Shown: positions 17,507 to 26,067 of the stretch, one piece after another | Numbering within the stretch: position 1 is the stretch's first letter | Layout: each line of letters begins with the position of its first letter | Source of the DNA: Halobellus rufus | GTDB lineage: Archaea; Halobacteriota; Halobacteria; Halobacteriales; Haloferacaceae | NCBI RefSeq assembly: GCF_000739575.1 | Contig: NZ_BBJO01000030.1 | Coordinates: 104,988-168,987, forward strand | DNA length: 64,000 nucleotides | Direction: 5' to 3' | The notes under the pieces: generated by a model | Databases searched by the model: none | The model's input: only the letters and a program-made list of their open reading frames with translations | What the model was told of the DNA's origin: nothing | Program-made: the position numbers and the translations under genes

Positions 17507-17540
17507 TATAGCGAATATTTCGCTTTAGCAAATATTAAGC
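17507..17540 (+). promoter_or_regulatory. Tandem operator/promoter of methionine synthase operon
   Basis: Two adjacent 17-base units, TATAGCGAATATTTCGC and TTTAGCAAATATTAAGC, agree at 13 positions. The first contains a perfect palindrome AGCGAA-TAT-TTCGCT (17510-17524). The second overlaps the likely TATA box, 25-35 bases before the start codons at 17559/17565, so a bound regulator could block transcription. Confidence 0.55.
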
Positions 17541-17564
17541 AGCGGCATTTCGTAGCGAGTGTCG

Positions 17565-18575
17565 ATGACTGAACTCGTCGCGACGACGCCGGGGCTGTTT
17601 CCGCTTCCGGACTGGGCGAAATCGGACCTCGCGGATCTGAAGGGCCGCCAGAAGGCGGATTTGATCTCGGGTTCGGAGTCCAACGCCGTCGTCTCGACGT
17701 ACGAGCGCGCCCGCGCCGAGGTCGTCGACGAGCAGGTGGACGCCGATCTCGATCGGATCGTCGAGGGCCAACTCCGGTGGGACGACATGCTCGCGCATCC
17801 GCTGACCGTTCACGACGGCGTGGAAACCGACGGGATCGCGCGCTACTACGACAACAACAACTTCTATCGCAGTCCGCGCGTCGTGGGCGAACTGGCCCGT
17901 TCCGGGGACGTCGCGGCCGAACTGCGAGCCGCGTCGGCGGTGATCGACGACGCCGCGCCGCTGCAGGCCGTCCTCCCGGGGCCGTACTCGCTGGCGGACC
18001 TCGCGACGGACGCGCACTACGGCGACGACCGGGAGTTCCTCTCGGCGATCGCCGACTTTCTCGCGGGTGAGGTCGAGGCGTTCCCCGAGCACGAGACGCT
18101 GTTCCTCCTGGAGCCGTCGCTCGTCGAGTCGCCGCCGGACGACGACGTCGCCGACGCCGTTCCCGAGGCGATCAGCACCGTCGCCGAGGCGACCGACGCG
18201 GAGGTCGTCGTCCACACCTACTTCGGCGCGCTCGGGGAGAAGACCCACGCGCACCTGATGGATGCCGCCGTCGACGCCCTCGGCGTGGACCTCGTGGCCG
18301 ACGACCGAGAACAGACCGTCTACAACGCCGTCGAGTACGGAATCACCGACGACGTCGCACTCGGCGTCGCCGACGGGCAGAACACGCTGATCGAGTCCGC
18401 GGAGACGCTGCGCGAGCGCGTCGAGTGGTTCACGGATCAGGTTCCGATGACCGACTTCGAGACCGTCTACGTGAGCAGCAACACCGAACTGTTCTACCTC
18501 CCCGTCAATCGGTATCGCGAGAAACTCGCCGCGCTCGCGGCGGCGGCCGATCTCGAACGGGAGGTGAGCGTCTGA
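17565..18575 (+). CDS. MetE-like methionine synthase, N-terminal-type subunit
   Basis: 336 residues with the MetE/UROD TIM-barrel fold (TTPGLFPLPDWAK, LPGPYSLADLATD, ADGQNTLIESAETLRERVEW). In place of the zinc-binding His-x-Cys it has HTYFG and no C-terminal zinc Cys, so it is probably the non-catalytic half of a split enzyme, as in haloarchaea generally. The catalytic partner begins on its stop codon (TGATG). A GTG six bases upstream is an alternative start. Confidence 0.8.
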   Translation: MTELVATTPGLFPLPDWAKSDLADLKGRQKADLISGSESNAVVSTYERARAEVVDEQVDADLDRIVEGQLRWDDMLAHPLTVHDGVETDGIARYYDNNNFYRSPRVVGELARSGDVAAELRAASAVIDDAAPLQAVLPGPYSLADLATDAHYGDDREFLSAIADFLAGEVEAFPEHETLFLLEPSLVESPPDDDVADAVPEAISTVAEATDAEVVVHTYFGALGEKTHAHLMDAAVDALGVDLVADDREQTVYNAVEYGITDDVALGVADGQNTLIESAETLRERVEWFTDQVPMTDFETVYVSSNTELFYLPVNRYREKLAALAAAADLEREVSV

Positions 18576-19642
18576 TGGTCCGAAACCCCTCGAACCGCGA
18601 GCAGTTCCGCCCCGCCGACCACGACGCCGAGCACTTCCTGCTGACCACCGTCGTCGGGAGCTACCCCAAACCGACGTGGCTCACCCGGACGAAGACGCTC
18701 GCGGAGGACCCGGAGTCGAGCCTCGACGAGCGCGCCCTCGCCGAGGCCCAAGACGACGCCGCGCGCGTGATCACACACGAGCACGAGCGCGCCGGGTTGG
18801 ACACCGTCGTCGACGGCGAGATGCGCCGCGACGAGATGGTCGAACACTTCGCCCAACGGATCCGCGGCTACGAGTTCAACGGTCCGGTGAAGGTGTGGGG
18901 ACACAACTACTACGACAAGCCCTCGGTCGTTTCGGAGGTCGAGTACGACGATCCGTGGCTGCTCGAGGAGTTCGAGTTCACCGCCGGCGTCGCGAGCAGG
19001 CCGGTGAAAGTGCCGATCACCGGGCCGTACACGCTCGCGCGGTGGGCCTTCAACGAGGCCTACGACAGCGACGCCGCGCTCGCGTACGACCTCGCCGACC
19101 TGGTCAACGAGGAGGTCCACCGACTCGTCGACGCGGGCGCGCGCTACGTCCAACTCGACGAGCCCGCGCTCGCGACGACACCCGAGGAGCACGCGATCGT
19201 CGGCGAGTGCCTCGAACGCATCGTCGACGGCGTGCCCGACGAGGTCCGGATCTGTCTGCACGTCTGCTACGGCGACTACTCGAAGCTGTACCCCGCGATC
19301 AACGACTTCCCGATCGACGAGTTCGACGTCGAACTCTGCAACGACGGCTACCAGCAGATCGACGTGTTCCGAGATCCCGAGTTCGAGCCGGACCTCGCGC
19401 TCGGCGTCGTCGACGTCCACGACGCTGAGGTCGAGTCAGTCCCGGAGATCAAGGCGAACATCGAGGAGGGCTTGAAAGTGGTCTCCCCGGACCGCCTCAG
19501 CGTCTCGCCGGACTGCGGCGTGAAGCTCCTCCCCCGCGAGGTCGCCTACCGAAAGCTCTCGAACATGGTGACTGCGGCCCGCGAGATAGAATCGGAACTC
19601 GACGCCGGCGAGATCGAGACCGCCGCGCCGAACGCCGACTGA
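18575..19642 (+). CDS. metE: Cobalamin-independent methionine synthase, catalytic subunit (MetE core)
   Basis: 355 residues. Transfers a methyl group to homocysteine. The zinc site is visible: H-x-C in ICLHVCYGDYS near residue 227 and the distal Cys in SPDCGVKLLP near the C-terminus. VVGSYPKPTWLTRTK and PITGPYTLARWAF are the usual substrate-loop motifs. Translation is coupled to the upstream subunit through TGATG. The longer open frame upstream is just the other gene's shadow. Confidence 0.9.
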   Translation: MVRNPSNREQFRPADHDAEHFLLTTVVGSYPKPTWLTRTKTLAEDPESSLDERALAEAQDDAARVITHEHERAGLDTVVDGEMRRDEMVEHFAQRIRGYEFNGPVKVWGHNYYDKPSVVSEVEYDDPWLLEEFEFTAGVASRPVKVPITGPYTLARWAFNEAYDSDAALAYDLADLVNEEVHRLVDAGARYVQLDEPALATTPEEHAIVGECLERIVDGVPDEVRICLHVCYGDYSKLYPAINDFPIDEFDVELCNDGYQQIDVFRDPEFEPDLALGVVDVHDAEVESVPEIKANIEEGLKVVSPDRLSVSPDCGVKLLPREVAYRKLSNMVTAAREIESELDAGEIETAAPNAD

Positions 19643-19800
19643 GACCGGCGGGTCCGTCCCGACCGCCGCGAGCCCCGCTCTCGGTCTCGCTTTCGACGCG
19701 TATCGATACCGACGAGCGTGTCGCTCGCGAGGGTGAGAACGCGAGCGCGGAGAAGGAAGTCCGCGGTCACTCGCTCCGACTCGGGAACGGGCGCACCGAG

Positions 19801-20280
19801 TCAGTGATCTTCGTCTTCGTACAGCCAGGCGGCGTCGATGCGCTCGTAGTCGAGCAGTTCCGCCTCGTCGAAGAAGAGGTCGATCTCGCGCTCGTTCGCG
19901 CCCTCGTCCTCGTGGTCGGAGGCGTGGATGACGTTGCGGCCGAGATCGAGGCCGAAGTCGCCGCGGATCGTGCCTGGGGCGGACTCGGCGGGGTCGGTCT
20001 CGCCGACCATCGAACGGACCTGTCGAGTCGCGTCTGCGCCCTCCCAGACCATCGCGAAGACGGGTCCGGAGGTGATGAAGTCGACGAGGTCGTCGAAGAA
20101 CGGTTTGTCCTCGTGCTCGCCGTAGTGCTCGTGTGCGAGCTCCTGGTCGATCTGCATGAACTTCCCGCCGACGAGCTTCAGGCCGCGCTCCTCGAAGCGA
20201 GAGACGATCTCGCCGATGAGACCGCGCTGGACGCCGTCGGGCTTGACCATCACGAAGGTGCGCTCGTCGTGGTGGCTCAT
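19801..20280 (-). CDS. ndk: Nucleoside diphosphate kinase
   Basis: 159 residues. Balances NTP pools through a phosphohistidine: catalytic H119 in [25 protein letters not shown] and [10 protein letters not shown] are standard. Last gene of the L7Ae-eS28-eL24-NDK operon; it overlaps eL24 by four bases (ATGA). The C-terminus has an extra acidic tail usual in halophiles. Confidence 0.96.
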   Translation of the reverse strand: MSHHDERTFVMVKPDGVQRGLIGEIVSRFEERGLKLVGGKFMQIDQELAHEHYGEHEDKPFFDDLVDFITSGPVFAMVWEGADATRQVRSMVGETDPAESAPGTIRGDFGLDLGRNVIHASDHEDEGANEREIDLFFDEAELLDYERIDAAWLYEDEDH

Positions 20281-20465
20281 TCGTCGCTACCCTCGCGGCC
20301 GGCCTCGGTCCACTCCAGATCGCGGGGCTCGCGACCGAGACGGTAGTTCTTCTCGGCCTTCGAGTCCTTGAAGTGGAGGATCGTTCCGTCGTTCTTCACG
20401 AGCATCGTGCCCGTGCCCGGTTCGATCTCCTCGCCGGAGTAATCGCACGTGCGCGTTTCGACCAT
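20277..20465 (-). CDS. rpl24e: Ribosomal protein eL24
   Basis: 62 residues, large-subunit protein. The fold positions are recognisable: [20 protein letters not shown] then [18 protein letters not shown]. Of the four zinc-binding cysteines of the Haloarcula protein only the first (C7) remains; the others are Ser, Lys and Ala, so it probably no longer binds zinc. It overlaps ndk and follows eS28 by three bases. Confidence 0.92.
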   Translation of the reverse strand: MVETRTCDYSGEEIEPGTGTMLVKNDGTILHFKDSKAEKNYRLGREPRDLEWTEAGREGSDE

Positions 20466-20468
20466 AGG

Positions 20469-20693
20469 TTATCGACCTCCGATGGAGTCGGCGTCCCGCT
20501 GCGTCTCGCGGAGCTGCAGGATGTCGCCCTCGCGGACGGGGCCCAGGACGTTCCGCGTGATGATGCGGCCCTGGTTCGAGCCCTCGCGGATGCGGCATTT
20601 GACCTGCATGGCCTCGCCGTGCATCCCTGTCTTGCCAACGATCTCGATGACCTCCGCGGACGTCGAGTCGCTGGCGGTCTCTTCTGCGCTCAT
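20469..20693 (-). CDS. rps28e: Ribosomal protein eS28
   Basis: 74 residues with an OB fold: [40 protein letters not shown] and the conserved ending [14 protein letters not shown]. Small-subunit protein near the mRNA exit region. Middle member of the L7Ae operon. Confidence 0.95.
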   Translation of the reverse strand: MSAEETASDSTSAEVIEIVGKTGMHGEAMQVKCRIREGSNQGRIITRNVLGPVREGDILQLRETQRDADSIGGR

Positions 20694-20699
20694 CGTCGG

Positions 20700-21062
20700 T
20701 TACCGCAGTTCCTCGAGCTTCGCGGCGATGTCTTCGACCTCACCCTCCGAGTCGCCGGCGTCGACGATGGCGGCGGCGGCGGAGCCGACTTCGAGGCCCG
20801 CGGCCTGACCGACTTCGTCCTGCGTCTCGATGAAGACGTACGGGATGCCCTTCTCGTCGGCGAGTTCGGGCAGGTGCATCACGATCTCTTCGGGCGAGAC
20901 GTCCTCGGCGACGAAGACGAGCTCGGCGGTGCCGCGCTCGACGGCCTTGGTCGTCTCGTTGGTTCCTTTCTTTACGGTTCCTGTGTCTCGGGCGACCTCG
21001 AGGGCCTCGAGGGCGTCCTCTGCGAGGTCGGCTGGGACGTCGAATTCTACGTAGACTGGCAT
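20700..21062 (-). CDS. rpl7ae: Ribosomal protein eL8 (L7Ae)
   Basis: 120 residues. Binds kink-turns in 23S rRNA, box C/D and H/ACA guide RNAs and RNase P. The RNA-contact loop [14 protein letters not shown] and [18 protein letters not shown] are characteristic. It heads the four-gene operon and has a leader of roughly 100 bases with a GAGGTGA Shine-Dalgarno and competing hairpins (21098-21145), a hint at self-regulation. Confidence 0.95.
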   Translation of the reverse strand: MPVYVEFDVPADLAEDALEALEVARDTGTVKKGTNETTKAVERGTAELVFVAEDVSPEEIVMHLPELADEKGIPYVFIETQDEVGQAAGLEVGSAAAAIVDAGDSEGEVEDIAAKLEELR

Positions 21063-21097
21063 TGGTTGTTCACCTCTCCTGCTCGCGGGCTCGACTG

Positions 21098-21145
21098 CCC
21101 CGCCGGTGTGTGGTTTCCCTGACGGCGGGGAGTATCATCAACCCC
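21098..21145 (-). promoter_or_regulatory. Leader of L7Ae operon with two mutually exclusive hairpins
   Basis: On the minus strand CCCCGCCG (21130-21123) pairs perfectly with CGGCGGGG (21105-21098). The same CCCC can instead pair with GGGG (21145-21142), closing an 11-base loop that contains TGATGA, the box C core of L7Ae targets. L7Ae is known to repress its own mRNA through a kink-turn in some archaea. Confidence 0.4.
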
Positions 21146-21296
21146 GGGCAGGCTCTACACATCGGTTGCTCCGGATCCCATAAAAGCGCTTTCAATGGCG
21201 TCGTGCCGTGCCACGGCGGCACACGCGAGTTCCTCACTCGGGGGCTCCCCCGCGTGCGAACGCAATTTCTTAATCTCCCCGCCACGACGCCGACGT

Positions 21297-23624
21297 ATGC
21301 ACGTGGCCGCCCTCGCCGCGGAACTCCGCGCGGCGGCGCAGCGGACGAACCACAGACGCCTGCTCGTCCTCGCGGGCGACCGCGACCGCGGCATCGACGC
21401 CGCGTTCGACGCCGTCGAGGGCGCGTCGATCCCGGACGCGGAGACGACGATCGTCACGTCGCGCGAGGGATTCCGGTTCGACCGCGTCGCCCCCACGGCG
21501 GCGAAAGCGCTCTTGGGGACGACTCGCTCCGCAATCATCTGCGACGCCCACGAGGACTTTTCGCCGAACGTGCTGGGTCGCCTCGTCGGCAGCGTCGACG
21601 GCGGCGGGCTGTTGGTTCTCCTGACGCTGCCGCTGGACGAGTGGCCCGACCGGCCCGGATCGTTCGAGTCCTCGCTCGCGGTTCCGCCGTACGACGTCGA
21701 CGACGTCGGGGGCCGGTTCCGCCGGCGACTCCGCGAGACGCTGTTGGATCACCCGGGAGTCGCCATCGTCGACGTTGACGACGGCCGGATCGAACGCCGC
21801 GGCGAGACCGACGACAGCGCGCCCGTCCGCTCGGATCCCGCGGTCCCGACTCCCGACCGCCGTCGCTTTCCGGAGGCGGCGTACGCGGCCTGCCTGACGG
21901 CCGACCAGTCGCGCGCGCTCCGCGCGCTCGAATCGTTGCAGCGCGCTGGCGAGAGCAGCCGCTCCGCCGTGGTCGTCGAGGCGGACCGCGGGCGCGGAAA
22001 GTCGAGCGCGGCCGGACTGGCGGCCGCGTCGCTCGCGGCGACCGGTCGCGACGTCCTCGTCACCGCCCCCGACCGGCGGAACGCCGACGACCTGTTCGCG
22101 CGGGCCCGGGAGTTGCTCTCGGCGCTCGACGCCGACTCGGTTCGGGAACTGGACCCCGACTCGACCGACGACGAGCCGCTGGAAACCGCCCGCGGCGGTC
22201 GCGTCCGATTCGAGACGCCCGCGGCCGCGGCCGACCTCCCCGACGAACCAGACGTCGTCCTCGTCGACGAGGGGGCGGCGATCCCGGTCCGCCTGCTCTC
22301 GTCGCTGCTCGAGGCCCCCGCGGTCGGCTTCTTCACGACGGTCCACGGGTACGAGGGCGCGGGCCGCGGCTTTTCAGTTCGCTTCCGCGATCGGCTGGCC
22401 GCGTCCGAGCACGCCGTGACCGACGTGACGCTCGCGGAGCCGATCCGCTACGCGCCCGGCGACCCGATCGAGTCGTGGGCGTTCCGCGCGCTGCTGCTCG
22501 ACGCGCGACCGCCCGTCGACGACCTCGTCGCCGACGCGTCGCCGTCGTCCGTCGCGTACCGGGCGCTCTCTCCGGACGACCTCGCGTCCGACGAGCACCT
22601 GTTGCGGGCGGTCTTCGGCCTCCTCGTGTTCGCGCACTACCGGACGGAGCCGAACGACCTCGCGCGCCTCCTCGACGCGCCGAACCTCCGCGTCCGCGTC
22701 CTCGAACACGACGGGCGCGTCGTGAGCGTGGCGCTCTTGGCCCGCGAGGGCGACCTCGACGCGGAGACGCGCGAATCGATGTACGAGGGCGCGCGGATCC
22801 GCGGCCACATGATCCCGGACGTGCTGACGAGTCAACTCCGCGACGAGGACGCCGGGACGCCGCTGGGCTACCGCGTGGTGCGCATCGCGACGCATCACGC
22901 GGTTCGCTCGCGTGGGCTGGGGTCGACCCTGCTCTCGGAACTCCGCGCGGAGTTCGAGGGCGACGCCGACTACCTCGGCACGGGCTACGGGGCGACGCCC
23001 GACCTCCTGGAGTTCTGGACCGACAACGGCTACGACACGGTGCACCTCTCGACCACCCGAAACGAGTCCAGCGGGGAGTACTCAGCGGTGATGCTCTCGC
23101 CGCTCTCGGCGGCGGGCGCGGAACTTCGGGACCGACACGCCGGGCTGTTTCGGGACCGAATCGGAGAGGTGCTCGCCGACCACCTCCGCGACGCCGACCC
23201 CGACGTCGTGCGCGCGGCGCTGGCGGCGTGTCCGGCGACGCTCACGCCGGAACTCACCGACTACGAGTGGCGCGTCGTCGTCGGCGTCGCCGACGGCCCC
23301 GGCCAGTACGCGACCGCGCCGGGGGCGTTCCGTCGCCTCGCGTTGGCCGCTCTGCTCGCTGGTGGCACGCCCGGAGCGGACGGGGGTGAGGGCAGCGGCG
23401 CAGACGACGGCGCGTCCCCCGCGAGGCTGACCGACCGACAGGAGCGACTGCTCGTCAGGAAAGTGCTGCAGGCGCAGCCGAGAGACGCCGTCACCGACGA
23501 ACTGGGATACGTCTCGACGCGGGAGTGTATGCGCGACCTCGGCGCGGCGTACGCGACGCTCCTCGACGTGTACGGCGAGGCCGACGTCGTCGCGGCCGAG
23601 CGCGCGCGGTTCGACCGAGAGTAG
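21297..23624 (+). CDS. tmcA: tRNA(Met) cytidine acetyltransferase TmcA
   Basis: 775 residues from the ATG at 21297. Makes N4-acetylcytidine in RNA using acetyl-CoA and ATP. Order: N-terminal DUF1726 domain, helicase domain with Walker A EADRGRGKSSAAGLA and Walker B VVLVDEGAAIP, GNAT domain (YRVVRIATHHAVRSRGLG), and a C-terminal tRNA-binding domain. It is divergent from the L7Ae operon. The frame is open further upstream, but the chosen ATG gives the family start MHVAALAAELRAAA and follows TATA-like TTTCTTAA. Confidence 0.93.
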   Translation: MHVAALAAELRAAAQRTNHRRLLVLAGDRDRGIDAAFDAVEGASIPDAETTIVTSREGFRFDRVAPTAAKALLGTTRSAIICDAHEDFSPNVLGRLVGSVDGGGLLVLLTLPLDEWPDRPGSFESSLAVPPYDVDDVGGRFRRRLRETLLDHPGVAIVDVDDGRIERRGETDDSAPVRSDPAVPTPDRRRFPEAAYAACLTADQSRALRALESLQRAGESSRSAVVVEADRGRGKSSAAGLAAASLAATGRDVLVTAPDRRNADDLFARARELLSALDADSVRELDPDSTDDEPLETARGGRVRFETPAAAADLPDEPDVVLVDEGAAIPVRLLSSLLEAPAVGFFTTVHGYEGAGRGFSVRFRDRLAASEHAVTDVTLAEPIRYAPGDPIESWAFRALLLDARPPVDDLVADASPSSVAYRALSPDDLASDEHLLRAVFGLLVFAHYRTEPNDLARLLDAPNLRVRVLEHDGRVVSVALLAREGDLDAETRESMYEGARIRGHMIPDVLTSQLRDEDAGTPLGYRVVRIATHHAVRSRGLGSTLLSELRAEFEGDADYLGTGYGATPDLLEFWTDNGYDTVHLSTTRNESSGEYSAVMLSPLSAAGAELRDRHAGLFRDRIGEVLADHLRDADPDVVRAALAACPATLTPELTDYEWRVVVGVADGPGQYATAPGAFRRLALAALLAGGTPGADGGEGSGADDGASPARLTDRQERLLVRKVLQAQPRDAVTDELGYVSTRECMRDLGAAYATLLDVYGEADVVAAERARFDRE

Positions 23625-23702
23625 CGCGCGGCGTCCTCTCGCGTCGCTGCCACCGTACTCCCGAGCACAGCGCTCATCACCGTCGGCGACCTCCCTCCTC
23701 CT

Positions 23703-24182
23703 ATGGAACCGCTCGGCTGGCTCTTCCTCGCGCTCGCCGCGCTCGGCGTCGCGGGGTCGGTGCTGCCACTCGTTCCCGGGGGCCTGCTCTCGGTCGCTGG
23801 CGTCGCGGGCTACTGGTGGTCGACGGGCTTCGCGGAGCCCTCCGCGCTCGTCGTCGCCGCCCTCGTGTCCGTCGGCGTTCTGACGATGCTCGTCGACTAC
23901 TTCGGCGGCGCGATCGCGGCGCGGGCGGGCGGCGCGTCGGCCGTGACGACCGGCGTCGCCGTCGTCGTCGGTCTCCTGTTGCTTCTGCTCGCGGGTCCCG
24001 TCGGCTTCCTCGTGGGGATCGCGGCGACCGTCTTCGCCGTCGAGTTCGCCCAGCACGCGGACACCGAACGGGGACTGCGAGTCGCGCTCTACGCGACGGT
24101 CGGCGTGCTCGCCTCGACGGTCGTGCAGGTGATTCTGACGGGGTCCGTGCTCGTGGTGCTCGTGTTGGTCGTGGTGATCTGA
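23703..24182 (+). CDS. DUF456 family membrane protein
   Basis: 159 residues, nearly all hydrophobic, with about four to five helices. GSVLPLVPGGLLSVAGV near residues 18-34 (the PLxPG signature) is typical of DUF456. No function is established. It stands alone between TmcA and a GNAT gene. Confidence 0.8.
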   Translation: MEPLGWLFLALAALGVAGSVLPLVPGGLLSVAGVAGYWWSTGFAEPSALVVAALVSVGVLTMLVDYFGGAIAARAGGASAVTTGVAVVVGLLLLLLAGPVGFLVGIAATVFAVEFAQHADTERGLRVALYATVGVLASTVVQVILTGSVLVVLVLVVVI

Positions 24183-24317
24183 GCGGCGTCGCGCTCGTCG
24201 GAGCGGCACGCCGACGTCGTCGCGCCGCATCCGGAAGGGACCTCCGAGGCGACTCTCGGCTCGGCAGAATTGCGCCGCGACGGTGGAATTATATCGGTCG
24301 TGGTCCTACCAGTAGGT

Positions 24318-24809
24318 GTGAGCGTCAACGTCGAGACGCGAGTCGATCCCCCCGGATCCGGCGAGTTCGCCGCGAGCGCGTGGGAGCTCAAAGAGCGGAT
24401 CCGGGAGCACGAGGACGTCCTCAAGCAGCGGCGGGCCTTCTTCGTCGACGCGTACCGCCGCGCGAACGACCACCTGCTATTCGAGGGCGACGACCTCGTC
24501 GGCTTCGCGTCCGTTCGACGCGACGGCTACATTCTCTTTCTCGCGGTCGCGCCCGAGCGCCGCGGCGAGGGCTACGGCAAACGTCTCGTCGCGGCCGCGC
24601 TGCAGGACCACAAGTCGATCTCCTGTCACGCCCGGTCGACGAACGAGGACGCGCTGTCGTTTTACGAGCACCTCGGCTTCGAGACCATCCGCCGGATCGA
24701 CGGCTACTACGAGGACGGCGGCGACGCGTACTACCTCCGACTCGGCGACGGCTCCTCGCTGCGCGAGAAGTTCGCCGAGTTCTTCCGACGGTCGGTCGTC
24801 GGCGAGTGA
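24318..24809 (+). CDS. GNAT family N-acetyltransferase
   Basis: 163 residues. The acetyl-CoA loop RRGEGYGKRLVAAAL follows the strand YILFLAVAPE, and FYEHLGFETIRRIDGYY is the usual C-terminal part; the acceptor is unknown. GTG at 24318 is chosen because a TATA-like TTATAT lies about 29 bases upstream. The gene converges on the eIF2B-like gene with a 5-base gap. Confidence 0.83.
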   Translation: MSVNVETRVDPPGSGEFAASAWELKERIREHEDVLKQRRAFFVDAYRRANDHLLFEGDDLVGFASVRRDGYILFLAVAPERRGEGYGKRLVAAALQDHKSISCHARSTNEDALSFYEHLGFETIRRIDGYYEDGGDAYYLRLGDGSSLREKFAEFFRRSVVGE

Positions 24810-24814
24810 GGACG

Positions 24815-25672
24815 CTACAGTTCTTCGGGGTCCTTCACGCCGTTGTCTGTGATCACCTCGTCGAGTAGCTCGACCGGGGTGGCGTCGTAGGCGGGGTTCT
24901 CGATCACGACGTCCTCGATCGGCTCCAGCGACACCTCCGCCGGCGGGCGGATCTCGTTCTCGAAGACGAACCCGTCGTCGACGATCTTCGCCGCCGAGCC
25001 GACGACCGTGACGGGGACGTCGAGGTAGTTCGCGGTCGTGGCGATGGGGAAGGTGCCGACGCGGTTGTAGAGGGTGTCGCCGACGATGCAGTCCATCCCG
25101 ACGACCACGCGGTCGCACTCCTCGAGGAACGACCCCGCCGCGCTGTCGACCAGGAGGTGGGGCTCGACGCGGTCGAACGCCGCGAGCTGGCGGGCCGTCT
25201 TCCGGCCGAGGTACCGGGGACGGGCCTCCGTGACGTACGCCGTCAGGTAGGTGCCGCCGGCGGCGGCCTCCTCGACCGCCTCCATCACGGTCGAGGAGAA
25301 GTCGTGAATCAGGACGGTCTCCCCGTCCTCGAACGTCGGCACCGCGTTCGCGGCCGCGCGCGACTTCCCCTGCTGGACGTCCTCGACGACTCGCTCGATC
25401 ACTTCCTCCAGGAGCGATTTGGCCTCCGAGACGGTGTCTTTCCGATCGACGACGTTCACGAGCACCGTCTGCATCGCGTTGAAAAGCGACGCGTGCGAGG
25501 GATTCGCCCGCTTGAGCGCGCTCGCGTTGCGTTCGAGGTCGCGCTCGAACTCCTCGACTGTGGCGTGATCGCGTTCGACGAGCTCCGAGAGCGCCCGCGT
25601 CGCCTTCACGGCCACGACGGACGAGCTGTGTGTCTGCATCTCCCGGATCTCCGCGATCGTCTCGTCGATCAT
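24815..25672 (-). CDS. eIF2B alpha/beta/delta-like protein (aIF-2B family)
   Basis: 285 residues from MIDETIAEIREMQTHSSSVV; a start nine codons earlier is possible. The fold is that of eIF2B regulatory subunits and the related ribose-1,5-bisphosphate and methylthioribose-1-phosphate isomerases: ANPSHASLFNAM, VGMDCIVGDTLYNRVGT. The isomerases have a catalytic Cys in a THC motif; here the same place reads LIHDFSST, without Cys, so isomerase activity is doubtful. True archaeal eIF2B activity is not established either. Confidence 0.82.
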   Translation of the reverse strand: MIDETIAEIREMQTHSSSVVAVKATRALSELVERDHATVEEFERDLERNASALKRANPSHASLFNAMQTVLVNVVDRKDTVSEAKSLLEEVIERVVEDVQQGKSRAAANAVPTFEDGETVLIHDFSSTVMEAVEEAAAGGTYLTAYVTEARPRYLGRKTARQLAAFDRVEPHLLVDSAAGSFLEECDRVVVGMDCIVGDTLYNRVGTFPIATTANYLDVPVTVVGSAAKIVDDGFVFENEIRPPAEVSLEPIEDVVIENPAYDATPVELLDEVITDNGVKDPEEL

Positions 25673-25736
25673 ATTCCGAGAGTCGGTCACTCGCGTCAAA
25701 GACCTTCCGACGGCGGCGACCGACGCTGCGTGCCCG

Positions 25737-26006
25737 TCACTCCTCGACGATCTCGTCGGGGTCGCTACCGCCGTCTCCCGCCTCGAAGCGCCACGCGTAC
25801 CCGAAGACCGCGAGGGCGACGAGGATCCAGACGACGCTGCCGACGCGGATCGCGAACTCGAGGCGAGCGCCCCACGTCGGCAGCGTCGTCTGCAGCGAGA
25901 GCGCGGCGACGACGGGCGCGCCGACGACGATGGTGACGACGAACGTCGTCTGCATCACCCAGCCGTAGTCGATCCCGTCGGGATCCGAAGTCTCGACCGG
26001 TTGCAC
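25737..26006 (-). CDS. Small two-TM haloarchaeal protein
   Basis: 89 residues: a short polar start (DPDGIDYGWVMQTTF), helix at about 21-40, second helix at about 55-72, and an acidic tail. This resembles the DUF5822 type of haloarchaeal membrane proteins, but I am unsure of the family. Function unknown. Confidence 0.6.
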   Translation of the reverse strand: MQPVETSDPDGIDYGWVMQTTFVVTIVVGAPVVAALSLQTTLPTWGARLEFAIRVGSVVWILVALAVFGYAWRFEAGDGGSDPDEIVEE

Positions 26007-26067
26007 GCCTTCGACTTCGGAGGCGGGCGCAAAGGCGTGCCGGTTTCCGCGACCGGACGGATGGCCG

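Noticed and set aside
24815..25672. Ribose-1,5-bisphosphate isomerase
   Set aside because: The catalytic Cys is replaced (LIHDFSST), so I kept the neutral family name.
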